30,162 bases of DNA from positions 1 through 30,162 of the forward strand of contig JAMDBZ010000073.1 in NCBI GenBank assembly GCA_023488945.1. The letters are read 5' to 3'. Origin of the DNA: Deltaproteobacteria bacterium. GTDB lineage: Bacteria; Desulfobacterota_E; Deferrimicrobia; Deferrimicrobiales; Deferrimicrobiaceae. Below are positions 16,398 through 22,526 of this stretch, in pieces; position 1 is the stretch's first letter; each line of letters opens with the position of its first letter. The notes below the pieces were generated by a model, which was given only the letters and a program-made list of their open reading frames with translations, was not told where the DNA came from and ran no database searches. A program made the translations under genes and the position numbers.

Positions 16398-16425
16398 TTG
16401 CGAAAGGGGGCCCCGGTGTTATCAT
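16398..16425 (+). promoter_or_regulatory. Promoter of the FKBP isomerase gene
   Basis: TTGCGA (16398-16403) and TATCAT (16420-16425) are separated by 16 bp. The predicted start near 16432 leaves a short leader with GGGAGG (16454-16459) before ATG 16468. Confidence 0.45.
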
Positions 16426-16467
16426 CCCCTATCCGTTTGTTACGAATTCCGACGGGAGGCGTTCCTT

Positions 16468-17163
16468 ATGAAGACGTGGAGATGGGTCGCGGCTGTCGCG
16501 CTAGTGCTGTGGGCCGGACTGGCGTGCGCGGCGGCTGCGCCGGTGCTCAAGGACCAGAAGGCGAAGAGGAGCTATGCAATCGGCATGGATATCGGGAACA
16601 GCCTGAAGCGGCAGTCGGTCGAGGTCGATCCGGACCTCATCGCCAAGGGGGTCCGGGACGTCGTCTCCGGCGGAAAGACCTTGCTCACCGACCAGGAGGC
16701 GCGCGACACGCTCATGGCCCTGCAGAAGGACCTGATGGCGAAGGCGGAGGAGCGCATGAAAGCTCTCGCGGAGAAGAACAAGAAGGACGGCGAGGTGTTC
16801 CTGGCGGAGAACAAAAAGAAGGAAGGGGTCGTCACGCTGCCGAGCGGCCTCCAGTACAAGGTGGTCAAGGAAGGCGCCGGCCCCGTCCCCACGGACAACG
16901 ATGTCGTCGAGACGAACTACCGCGGGACGCTCATCGACGGGACCGAGTTCGACAGCTCCTACAAGCGGGGACAGACGGCGACCTTCCCGGTCAAGGGCGT
17001 GATCCCCGGGTGGACCGCGGCGCTCAAGCGGATGAAGGTCGGCTCCAAGTGGCAGCTCTTCATCCCGCCCGGGTTGGCGTACGGCGCGCGGGGGGCGGGC
17101 CGAGACATCGGCCCCAACGCGACGCTCATCTTCGACGTGGAGCTGCTCGGCATCAAGAAGTAG
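16468..17163 (+). CDS. Secreted FKBP-type peptidyl-prolyl isomerase (FkpA/Mip-like)
   Basis: A 231-aa protein with an N-terminal Sec signal (MKTWRWVAAVALVLWAGLACAAAA), then a charged helical dimerisation region (about 28-125, rich in Lys/Glu) and a C-terminal FKBP domain (about 125-231). The FKBP domain shows VVETNYRGTLIDGTEFDSSY, FPVKGVIPGWTAALKRMKVGSKWQLFIPPGLAYGARG and NATLIFDVELLGI, with the aromatic and Asp active-site residues present. Family members speed proline isomerisation and chaperone envelope proteins in the periplasm. GGGAGG lies eight bases before ATG 16468. The gene stands alone between divergent LPS genes and a convergent hypothetical gene. Confidence 0.93.
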   Translation: MKTWRWVAAVALVLWAGLACAAAAPVLKDQKAKRSYAIGMDIGNSLKRQSVEVDPDLIAKGVRDVVSGGKTLLTDQEARDTLMALQKDLMAKAEERMKALAEKNKKDGEVFLAENKKKEGVVTLPSGLQYKVVKEGAGPVPTDNDVVETNYRGTLIDGTEFDSSYKRGQTATFPVKGVIPGWTAALKRMKVGSKWQLFIPPGLAYGARGAGRDIGPNATLIFDVELLGIKK

Positions 17164-17199
17164 ATCCTTCGGGACATCGGCGGTCCGACCCGGCCTCCC

Positions 17200-17242
17200 C
17201 CGCGCCGCGAAGCTCGCGGGAAGCTCGGCGGGAGCGGCGCGG
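17200..17242. other. Inverted repeat between convergent genes
   Basis: CCGCGCCGC (17200-17208) and GCGGCGCGG (17234-17242) form a perfect 9-bp stem with a 25-nt loop that itself contains two GAAGCTCG copies. It lies between the convergent FKBP and hypothetical genes. No T-run follows on either strand, so a role as terminator is unproven. Confidence 0.35.
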
Positions 17243-17278
17243 CGATGCCCGGCGTGCGGATCGCCCTCATCCCGTTCC

Positions 17279-17950
17279 TCACGACGGTTCCGGCCCGGCC
17301 GCGTGGCGCCGTGCTTGATCCTTCCAGGAGTCGCTCTTCGGGTAGAGCTTCCGGATCGCCCGCAGGAACGCGGCCTCCTCGAACCGGCACCCTTCCGCCC
17401 GCGCAATCTTGAGCATCTGGACGTCGGTCAGGCCCAGGTTGGCGAAGTGGGGATATTTCACCCGGACCCATTCCGACGGCGTGACGCGGGCCTTCCTGTA
17501 GATCCGGAGCTGGAGCGCCGCCCCCTCGCGGGTGGCGTCCCAGAGCTTTTCGAGGAACGCCTCGTTCGGCGTCTGCCGGCGCCCCCGCTTCACCCAGAGG
17601 AACCGGCCCAGGGTTTCCTGGACCCACTCCTCCCCCCAGAACATCATGTTGACTCCGGGGAACGGGAGCATGAGCCGGTCCTCCTTCCTCTGAAGGCGGC
17701 CCAGCAGGCGCGCGCGGGCCTCCTCTTCCAGGCCCGAGGCCAGGAGGAGCTCGCGCGTGAGGGGAAGCGGATTGAACGTCGAGTGAAAGCGGGCGAGGGC
17801 CAGGAACGCCTCCTCGTCCCCCGCCATGGCCCGGGCCGTCAGCTCCTTCCGGGGCGGCTCCCCGGCCGGCGGCTTCCCTTTCCGGCCCGTGGCGGTTTTC
17901 CTCCCAGGCGTTGCGGCACGTTTTTCGGGAGTCCTTTGCGTCCGCCCCAT
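17279..17950 (-). CDS. Hypothetical basic protein, family not recognised
   Basis: A 223-aa protein I do not recognise. The first 45 residues are rich in Arg, Lys, Thr and Pro (GRTQRTPEKRAATPGRKTATGRKGKP) and are probably disordered. The rest appears soluble and helical, with LTARAMAGDEEAFLALARFHSTFNPLPLTRELLLASGL, a Trp-rich segment (VNMMFWGEEWVQETLGRFLWVKRG) and a C-terminal LTDVQMLKIARAEGCRFEEAAFLRAIRKLYP. No signal peptide or membrane segment is seen. Start ATG 17950 has AAGGAGG (17962-17956) six bases upstream. A further in-frame ATG at 17971 lies beyond that site and is less likely. It is divergent from the M16 peptidase gene. Confidence 0.7.
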   Translation of the reverse strand: MGRTQRTPEKRAATPGRKTATGRKGKPPAGEPPRKELTARAMAGDEEAFLALARFHSTFNPLPLTRELLLASGLEEEARARLLGRLQRKEDRLMLPFPGVNMMFWGEEWVQETLGRFLWVKRGRRQTPNEAFLEKLWDATREGAALQLRIYRKARVTPSEWVRVKYPHFANLGLTDVQMLKIARAEGCRFEEAAFLRAIRKLYPKSDSWKDQARRHAAGPEPS

Positions 17951-17962
17951 GGGATCCTCCTT

Positions 17963-18002
17963 CGGAATCATTCCGGTTTCTTACGGATTACAGTAACCGG
18001 AA
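17963..18002. promoter_or_regulatory. Nested palindromes between divergent genes (candidate operator)
   Basis: A perfect 13-bp palindrome, CGGAAT-C-ATTCCG (17963-17975), abuts the Shine-Dalgarno of the hypothetical gene. It overlaps a second inverted repeat with perfect 8-bp arms, TTCCGGTT (17971-17978) and AACCGGAA (17995-18002). Weak minus-strand promoter boxes (TACTGT at 17995-17990) fall inside. A repressor site or an mRNA hairpin that masks the ribosome site are both possible. Confidence 0.4.
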
Positions 18003-18043
18003 AGCGGGTGGAGAACAATAATGACGGGCGTTGTCCCCCATAT

Positions 18044-18052
18044 TGCTATAAT
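18044..18052 (+). promoter_or_regulatory. Extended -10 promoter of the M16 peptidase gene
   Basis: TGCTATAAT at 18044-18052 is a perfect extended -10 element (TGnTATAAT). No good -35 box lies 17 bp upstream, which is usual for extended -10 promoters. The predicted start is near 18059, leaving a leader of about 86 nt before ATG 18145. Confidence 0.5.
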
Positions 18053-18144
18053 GACCCGCGGTCCGTCGGGAGGGAACTTCGCCTCGCCTCGCTGCATCCC
18101 TCCCGGTGACAGGGACCGGGACGGTTCCTGATTCGGAGAGCGAC

Positions 18145-20799
18145 ATGGCCCGGAACACGGTGGCGGCGGTCATCGCGGCATTCCTGTTGGGTGCCGCAGC
18201 GGTAGCGGGGGCGACCCCTGCGCGGGAGGGGAAGGCGTTGATCGAGAAATATACGCTCGCGAACGGGCTCACGGTCGTGATCCGGGAGAACCACTCCTCG
18301 CCCGTCGTGGCGGTCCAGGTCTGGGTCAAGGCGGGGAGCACGACGGAGCCGGAGGCGCTGGCCGGGATGTCCCACATCCTCGAGCACATGGCGTTCAAGG
18401 GGACGAAGCGGCGCGGGCCCGGGCAGATCGCCCGCGAGGTGGAGTCGCTGGGCGGCGAGATCAACGCCTACACGAGCTTCGACCAGACCGTCTACCACAT
18501 CACGATCTCGAACCGGTACCTCGCGCAGGCGCTCGACATCCTCGCCGACACGCTCGACAACTCGGTCTTCGACGCGAACGAGCTGGCGCGGGAGAAGGAG
18601 GTGATCCTCGAAGAGCTCCGGATGAACGAGGACGACCCCGACCGGGTCGCCTCCAAGGCGCTGTTCCGGGAGGCGTTCCGCGTCCACCCGTACGGGCGCC
18701 CGGTGATCGGCTACGCCGACACGATCCGGAAGACCACCCGGGAGGACCTCGTCGCCTATTTCACGAAGTATTACCAGCCCGGGAACATGGTGCTCGTGAT
18801 CGCGGGGGACGTGGATCCCGCGGCGGCGCGCCCCCTTGTCGAGAAGACGTTCCTGCCCTTGAAGCTCCGCGAGGTCCCCCGCACTGTGATGCCCGCCGAG
18901 CCGCCGCAGGACGGGGTGCGCGCGACGGTCAAGGAACGCGATGCGAAACGGGCGTACCTTGATATCGGTTTCCCCGGCCCCTCCATGCGGGACAAGGACG
19001 TCTTCGCCTGGGACCTGCTCTCCTCCATCCTGGGGAACGGGCAGACCTCGCGGCTTTACCACGAGGTGAAGGACACGCGCGGCCTGGTCGACTCGGTCGG
19101 CGCCTACTCCTACACGCCGAAGGATCCGGGGCTCCTCATCATCGGGGCCACGGGATCGCCGAAGAAGGCGGCCGAGGCGCTGCGGGAGATCCTCGTCCAG
19201 ACGTTCCGGATGACCGCCGCGCCTCCGGAGGGGAATGAGCTCGCGCGGGCCAAGACGCAGACGGAGAGCGAATTCCTTTACTCCCTGGAGTCGCAGGGAT
19301 CGCTTGCGCGCCACGTCGGGTTTTTCGAGACGGCGCTGGGCGACGCGGGCTTCGAGCGGGAGTACCTCCGGAAGATCCGCGCCGTGACGGCGGACGACAT
19401 CGTCGCCGTGGCGAAGAAGTACCTCCGGCCGGAGACGCTCGATATCGCGGCCGTCGTCCCGCCGGGTGAGGCGGCCCTCATCCCGCAAGAAGAGATCGCC
19501 CGGATTGCCGCGGAGGCGTACCGGGAGGCGACGGCGCGGGCTGCCGTGGCGGCTCCCGGGGAGAAGGAGGCGGTCCGCAAGGAGGTGCTGTCCAACGGCA
19601 TCCGGGTGATCGTCCGGGAGAACCACGCCGTCCCCGTGGTGGCCGTGGAGGCCGGATTCCTGGGGGGCCTTCGGGCGGAGGCGCCCGACAAGACCGGGAT
19701 CTCGATCTTGACCGCCGAGATGCTCACGAAGGGGACGAAGACGCGGAGCGCGCGGGAGATCGCGGAAGCGGTCGAGGACATGGCCGGGGAGCTGGGCGGA
19801 AGCGCCGGCCGGAACTCGCTCAATCTGCGCGGCAAGTTCATGCGGCGCGATTTCGAGCAGGGCTTGCGGCTCTTCGCGGAGTCGCTCCTGTCGCCCACGT
19901 TCCCGGCCGACGAGCTCGAGAAGAAGAGGAAGGAGATCCTGGGGCGGCTCCGGCTCCAGAAGGACGAGCTGACCCAGTCGGTCTTCCTGCTCTTCCTCGC
20001 GCAGCATTACGTCGATCATCCGTATGCCCGCAACCCGCTGGGCACCGAGGAGACGGTCGGGAAGGTCTCGGCGGACGACCTGAGGGCCTACTACGCCCGG
20101 TGGGCCGACCCGCGGAACCTCGTGATCGCGGTCTCCGGCGACATCGGGACGGCCGAGGCGCTCGACGCGATCCGGAAGACCTTCGGCGGCATGCCGCAGC
20201 GGGAGGATTACAAACCGATCGGGCCGATTCCGGTTTCGCCGGGAGAGGGGATCCGCCGGGCCGAGGAGCGGCGGGACAAGGAGCAGGCGCACTTCGTCAT
20301 CGGCTACTCGGGGGTCCGCTTCACCGACCCGGACCGGTATGCCCTCGACATGCTCGGATCCGCGCTGGCGGGCCAGGGCGGGCGGCTCTTCACGAATCTG
20401 CGCGACAAGAAGTCGCTCGCCTACGCGGTGACCTCCTTCTCCTCGGAGCAGGTGGACCCCGGCTTCTTCGCCTTCTACATGGGGACGAGCAGCGACAAGC
20501 TGGAGGTGGCGGTCTCCGACACCCTGAAGGAGATCGCCGCGGTCCGGGAGAAGGGGATCACGGAGGAGGAGTTCGAGCGGGCGAAGAAGTGGATGGTGGG
20601 GACCTACGAAATCGGCCTCCAGAGCAACTCCGCCTACGCCGACAGCATGATGTACAACGAGCTCTACGGCGTCGGGTACGAGGAGACGTTCAAGGCGCCG
20701 GAGCGGATGCAGGCGGTCCGGCTGGAGGACGTCAACCGCATCGCCCGGCGGGTCCTCTCCACCGAGCGTTACACGATCGCGGTCATCCGGGGGAAGTAG
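18145..20799 (+). CDS. M16 zinc peptidase, active plus inactive domain fused
   Basis: An 884-aa exported protein (signal MARNTVAAVIAAFLLGAAAVAGA) of the insulinase/pitrilysin family. The first M16 unit has the inverted zinc motif H77-I-L-E80-H81 and the downstream ligand in KEVILEE (E156/E157), so it should be catalytic. A second M16 unit begins near residue 485 (KEVLSNGIRVIVRENHAVPVVAVE). There the motif position reads SILTAEMLTKGT without His, so it is the substrate-clamping partner. The overall form resembles fused alpha/beta processing-peptidase-like bacterial proteins acting in the periplasm. ATG 18145 is preferred over GTG 18106 because GGAG (18135-18138) precedes it and the signal peptide then starts at residue 1. 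Confidence 0.93.
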   Translation: MARNTVAAVIAAFLLGAAAVAGATPAREGKALIEKYTLANGLTVVIRENHSSPVVAVQVWVKAGSTTEPEALAGMSHILEHMAFKGTKRRGPGQIAREVESLGGEINAYTSFDQTVYHITISNRYLAQALDILADTLDNSVFDANELAREKEVILEELRMNEDDPDRVASKALFREAFRVHPYGRPVIGYADTIRKTTREDLVAYFTKYYQPGNMVLVIAGDVDPAAARPLVEKTFLPLKLREVPRTVMPAEPPQDGVRATVKERDAKRAYLDIGFPGPSMRDKDVFAWDLLSSILGNGQTSRLYHEVKDTRGLVDSVGAYSYTPKDPGLLIIGATGSPKKAAEALREILVQTFRMTAAPPEGNELARAKTQTESEFLYSLESQGSLARHVGFFETALGDAGFEREYLRKIRAVTADDIVAVAKKYLRPETLDIAAVVPPGEAALIPQEEIARIAAEAYREATARAAVAAPGEKEAVRKEVLSNGIRVIVRENHAVPVVAVEAGFLGGLRAEAPDKTGISILTAEMLTKGTKTRSAREIAEAVEDMAGELGGSAGRNSLNLRGKFMRRDFEQGLRLFAESLLSPTFPADELEKKRKEILGRLRLQKDELTQSVFLLFLAQHYVDHPYARNPLGTEETVGKVSADDLRAYYARWADPRNLVIAVSGDIGTAEALDAIRKTFGGMPQREDYKPIGPIPVSPGEGIRRAEERRDKEQAHFVIGYSGVRFTDPDRYALDMLGSALAGQGGRLFTNLRDKKSLAYAVTSFSSEQVDPGFFAFYMGTSSDKLEVAVSDTLKEIAAVREKGITEEEFERAKKWMVGTYEIGLQSNSAYADSMMYNELYGVGYEETFKAPERMQAVRLEDVNRIARRVLSTERYTIAVIRGK

Positions 20800-20820
20800 G
20801 GGCTCGCTTCCCCTCCCGTT

Positions 20821-20853
20821 TCGACGGCGCATTGATGGCATTCCCGCCGTCGA
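20821..20853. other. Inverted repeat after the M16 gene
   Basis: TCGACGGCG (20821-20829) and CGCCGTCGA (20845-20853) form a perfect 9-bp stem with a 15-nt loop, 21 bp past the M16 stop. There is no T-run. It could be a 3' stabilising hairpin or a site for a factor. Confidence 0.3.
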
Positions 20854-20896
20854 CACCGGCGTGATCGACCGGCGCGCGACCGTCGAGGAAACCCCG

Positions 20897-20935
20897 AGGT
20901 TCCGCCCGTCGGGCCGGCCGGGAACCTGCCCTTTT
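20897..20935 (+). terminator. Candidate intrinsic terminator of the M16 gene
   Basis: AGGTTCC (20897-20903) pairs with GGAACCT (20921-20927), with a further GCCC/GGGC pairing inside the loop, followed by GCCC and a TTTT run at 20932-20935. It lies between the M16 stop and the toxin-antitoxin promoter. The T-run is short and begins four bases after the stem, so efficiency is doubtful. Confidence 0.4.
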
Positions 20936-20962
20936 CCGTCACGCACATTTTCCGTCACGCAC
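20932..20962. repeat. Tandem 15-bp repeat ahead of the antitoxin promoter
   Basis: TTTTCCGTCACGCAC occurs at 20932-20946 and again at 20948-20962, identical and with a 16-bp period. The second copy ends one base before the -35 box at 20964. The position suggests binding sites for the autoregulating antitoxin or another regulator. Confidence 0.7.
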
Positions 20963-20963
20963 C

Positions 20964-20992
20964 TTGACGGGAATGTCATTTGGCATTATAAT
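20964..20992 (+). promoter_or_regulatory. Strong sigma-70-like promoter of the toxin-antitoxin pair
   Basis: TTGACG (20964-20969) and a perfect TATAAT (20987-20992) are 17 bp apart. The spacer holds an imperfect inverted repeat, AATGTC (20972-20977) with GGCATT (20982-20987). A second one, ATTTG (20978-20982) with CAAAT (20998-21002), brackets the -10 box. The predicted start is about 20999. Such symmetry over a promoter is what antitoxin autorepression would need. Confidence 0.72.
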
Positions 20993-21034
20993 TCCGGCAA
21001 ATAGCATGATCCGCCGGGAAAGGAGGGGCGGTGC

Positions 21035-21469
21035 ATGGAAGATGTCTTGAGGATCACCGAGGTGCTCGGCGGCGACAGGATCCTCGGCAGGAAGGTCGAC
21101 TCCCCGGCCGCGCTCGACGACCTGGTCCGGAAGGGCCTGCCATACGCCGCCGTGGAGGCGGTCTTGAAGCAAGTCTCCGTGAGCGTCGCGGAACTGGTCG
21201 CCCTCCTGGCCTCCTCGCAGCGGACGATCGCCAGACGCAAGGCCGGGAAACGGCTCAGCGCGGCGGAGTCGGACCGCCTGGCGCGCCTCGCGCGGATTTT
21301 CGCGCAGGCGGAGGATGTGTTCGAAGACAAGGAGAAGGCCCGCCGTTGGCTGCACAAGCAAAACCGCGCCCTCGGCGGTCGCACGCCGCTCCAGGCGCTT
21401 GAAACGGATATCGGAACGCTCGAAGTCGAGAGGATCCTGGGACGCGTCGAATTCGGGGTCTACGGGTGA
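21035..21469 (+). CDS. Xre/MbcA/ParS-type antitoxin (DUF2384)
   Basis: A 144-aa antitoxin of the RES-Xre type. The N-terminal half (ALDDLVRKGLPYAAVEAVLKQVSVSVAELVALLASSQRTIARRKAGKRLSAAESDRLARLARI) is the helix-turn-helix region with the conserved SxRTIxRRK segment. The C-terminal half (AEDVFEDKEKARRWLHKQNRALGGRTPLQALETDIGTLEVERILGRVEFGVYG) is the DUF2384 domain that caps the toxin active site. AGGAGGGG (21021-21028) precedes ATG 21035. It overlaps the toxin start by four bases (GTGA), antitoxin first, as usual. It is expected to bind the repeats at its own promoter. Confidence 0.92.
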   Translation: MEDVLRITEVLGGDRILGRKVDSPAALDDLVRKGLPYAAVEAVLKQVSVSVAELVALLASSQRTIARRKAGKRLSAAESDRLARLARIFAQAEDVFEDKEKARRWLHKQNRALGGRTPLQALETDIGTLEVERILGRVEFGVYG

Positions 21470-21957
21470 GCGGCCCGATCCGGGTCTGGCGCATCGTCAA
21501 GAAACGGCACGCCGCCCGGGCCTTCGACGGTGAGGGAGCCAGGCGGGAAGGAGGGCGGTGGAATTCTCCCGGCGTCCCCATGGTGTACACGTCCGCCACC
21601 ATCTCGCTGGCTCTGCTCGAAACCTTTGTCCACGCCGACCGGGAGGAATTGGCGGGAGTCGGCTACGTCGCCATACCCGTTGACATCCCTCCTTTCGTCC
21701 GGGTCAAACGGATCGATCGGAGCGTCTTGCCGAAAGGTTGGCAAAAATATGACCCTTCTCCTCCGGAATTGAAGAGAATCGGAGATGAGTGGATCAGGGA
21801 ATGCCGCCAGGCTGTCCTTGCCGTCCCGTCGGCCGTCCTGCCGCAGGAACTCAACTCCCTTCTCAACCCGGCACACAGGGACATGAAGCGGCTCATCATC
21901 GGGGCGCCGGAGCCGCTTCTGTTGGACGGGCGACTGTTGAAGGACGACAAAACCTGA
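21466..21957 (+). CDS. RES-domain toxin
   Basis: A 163-aa RES-domain protein. Characterised members are related to ADP-ribosyltransferases and deplete NAD+ or modify Prs when freed from antitoxin. The signature is intact: RVWRIVKKRHAARAFDGEGARREGGRWNSPGVPMVYTSATISLALLETFVH carries the conserved Arg (near 31-32), the Tyr/Thr/Ser strand and the Glu (LLE). A conserved Ser lies in the C-terminal half (AVLAVPSAVLPQELNSLLNPAH). The length is typical. GTG 21466 overlaps the antitoxin stop, implying coupled translation. It probably forms a stable hetero-oligomer with the 21035 product. Confidence 0.92.
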   Translation: MSGPIRVWRIVKKRHAARAFDGEGARREGGRWNSPGVPMVYTSATISLALLETFVHADREELAGVGYVAIPVDIPPFVRVKRIDRSVLPKGWQKYDPSPPELKRIGDEWIRECRQAVLAVPSAVLPQELNSLLNPAHRDMKRLIIGAPEPLLLDGRLLKDDKT

Positions 21958-22089
21958 ACGTTCGAGGGCAAGGTCGTCAAGTCCCCTTCAATGGCCGCCG
22001 CCGCGGCCTGCCAGAGGAGAACATGCAACGGGTGGGTATTCCGGGCCTTCGAACGGTCGCCAGGAGATTGGGTGAGCTTGGGTCGGCTG

Positions 22090-22271
22090 AGTGCTGCATT
22101 TCATAATTACGGCTGCATTCGAGCGCCGCTGCATCCGCGCCGGTTGCGTTGCGCTCCCTCGCCGTACTCAACGGTACGCCTCGGTTGCGCGCCTTGCCGG
22201 ACGCGGCGCATCGACGCTCTCGGTGCGGTCTCGAAATGAAATACGTCGCCGTAATTATGAAGTGCAGCACT
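22090..22271. mobile_element. MITE-like element with 24-bp terminal inverted repeats
   Basis: The left end 22090-22113 (AGTGCTGCATTTCATAATTA + CGGC) is the reverse complement of the right end 22248-22271 with a single mismatch (T22100). The 182-bp unit has no coding capacity of its own. Its interior is GC-rich and partly self-complementary, with a small CGTAC/GTACG stem (22163-22178) near the centre, so the whole unit could fold into a long imperfect cruciform or RNA hairpin. No clear target-site duplication is visible. I do not recognise the family. A non-autonomous transposable element or a REP/BIME-type repeat are the main options. Confidence 0.6.
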
Positions 22272-22297
22272 AAGCGTTCAAATTCCGTTTCGGTGTT

Positions 22298-22310
22298 CAA
22301 CAATTTGTTG
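22298..22310. promoter_or_regulatory. Perfect 13-bp palindrome upstream of the efflux promoter
   Basis: CAACAA-T-TTGTTG at 22298-22310 is a perfect inverted repeat, about 130 bp upstream of the -24/-12 promoter. That is a normal distance for an enhancer-binding protein site. Confidence 0.35.
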
Positions 22311-22440
22311 CGGGATTCGTCCTTTTCCGTTCTTCTCGCGTTGCATTGATTTGGAGAGGTCTTTTCGGTTTTTAGTCACCACGCTGTTAACCAATTGTAA
22401 AGACAAAAGTATTTAACCGGCTCCTCTTTTTCGGGTCGTA

Positions 22441-22457
22441 TTGGCATCCTGCTTGCT
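22441..22457 (+). promoter_or_regulatory. Sigma-54 (RpoN)-type -24/-12 promoter of the efflux operon
   Basis: TTGGCATCCTGCTTGCT has GG at 22443-22444 and GC at 22455-22456 with exactly ten bases between, and flanking bases that match the TTGGCA / TTGC(A/T) consensus. The predicted start is about 22468, giving a leader of about 59 nt. No comparable -35/-10 promoter is evident nearer the gene. Confidence 0.6.
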
Positions 22458-22484
22458 TCTCGGGCACCAGACGCTTTGTCGTGT

Positions 22485-22509
22485 TGCGCCGGGAGCGATG
22501 CCCGGCGCA
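22485..22509 (+). promoter_or_regulatory. Leader hairpin before the TolC-family gene
   Basis: TGCGCCGGG (22485-22493) pairs perfectly with CCCGGCGCA (22501-22509) around a 7-nt loop. It lies within the predicted leader and ends four bases before the GAGAGGAAG ribosome site. It has no T-run, so it looks like a stability or translation element and not a terminator. Confidence 0.45.
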
Positions 22510-22526
22510 TCGAGAGGAAGAAGACG

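Larger units (their letters stand above)
21958..22526. other. Gene-free interval between toxin and efflux operon
   Basis: No open frame here has protein-like content. 21958-22089 holds nothing I recognise. 22090-22271 is an inverted-repeat element. 22272-22440 is relatively AT-rich and includes a perfect 13-bp palindrome. 22441-22526 holds the sigma-54-like promoter and a leader hairpin of the efflux operon. Confidence 0.7.

Noticed and set aside
18046..20979. Open frame of 977 codons opposite the M16 peptidase
   Set aside because: Low-complexity Arg/Leu/Asp-rich translation with no recognisable motif. The plus-strand frame has a signal peptide, HxxEH and a ribosome site.
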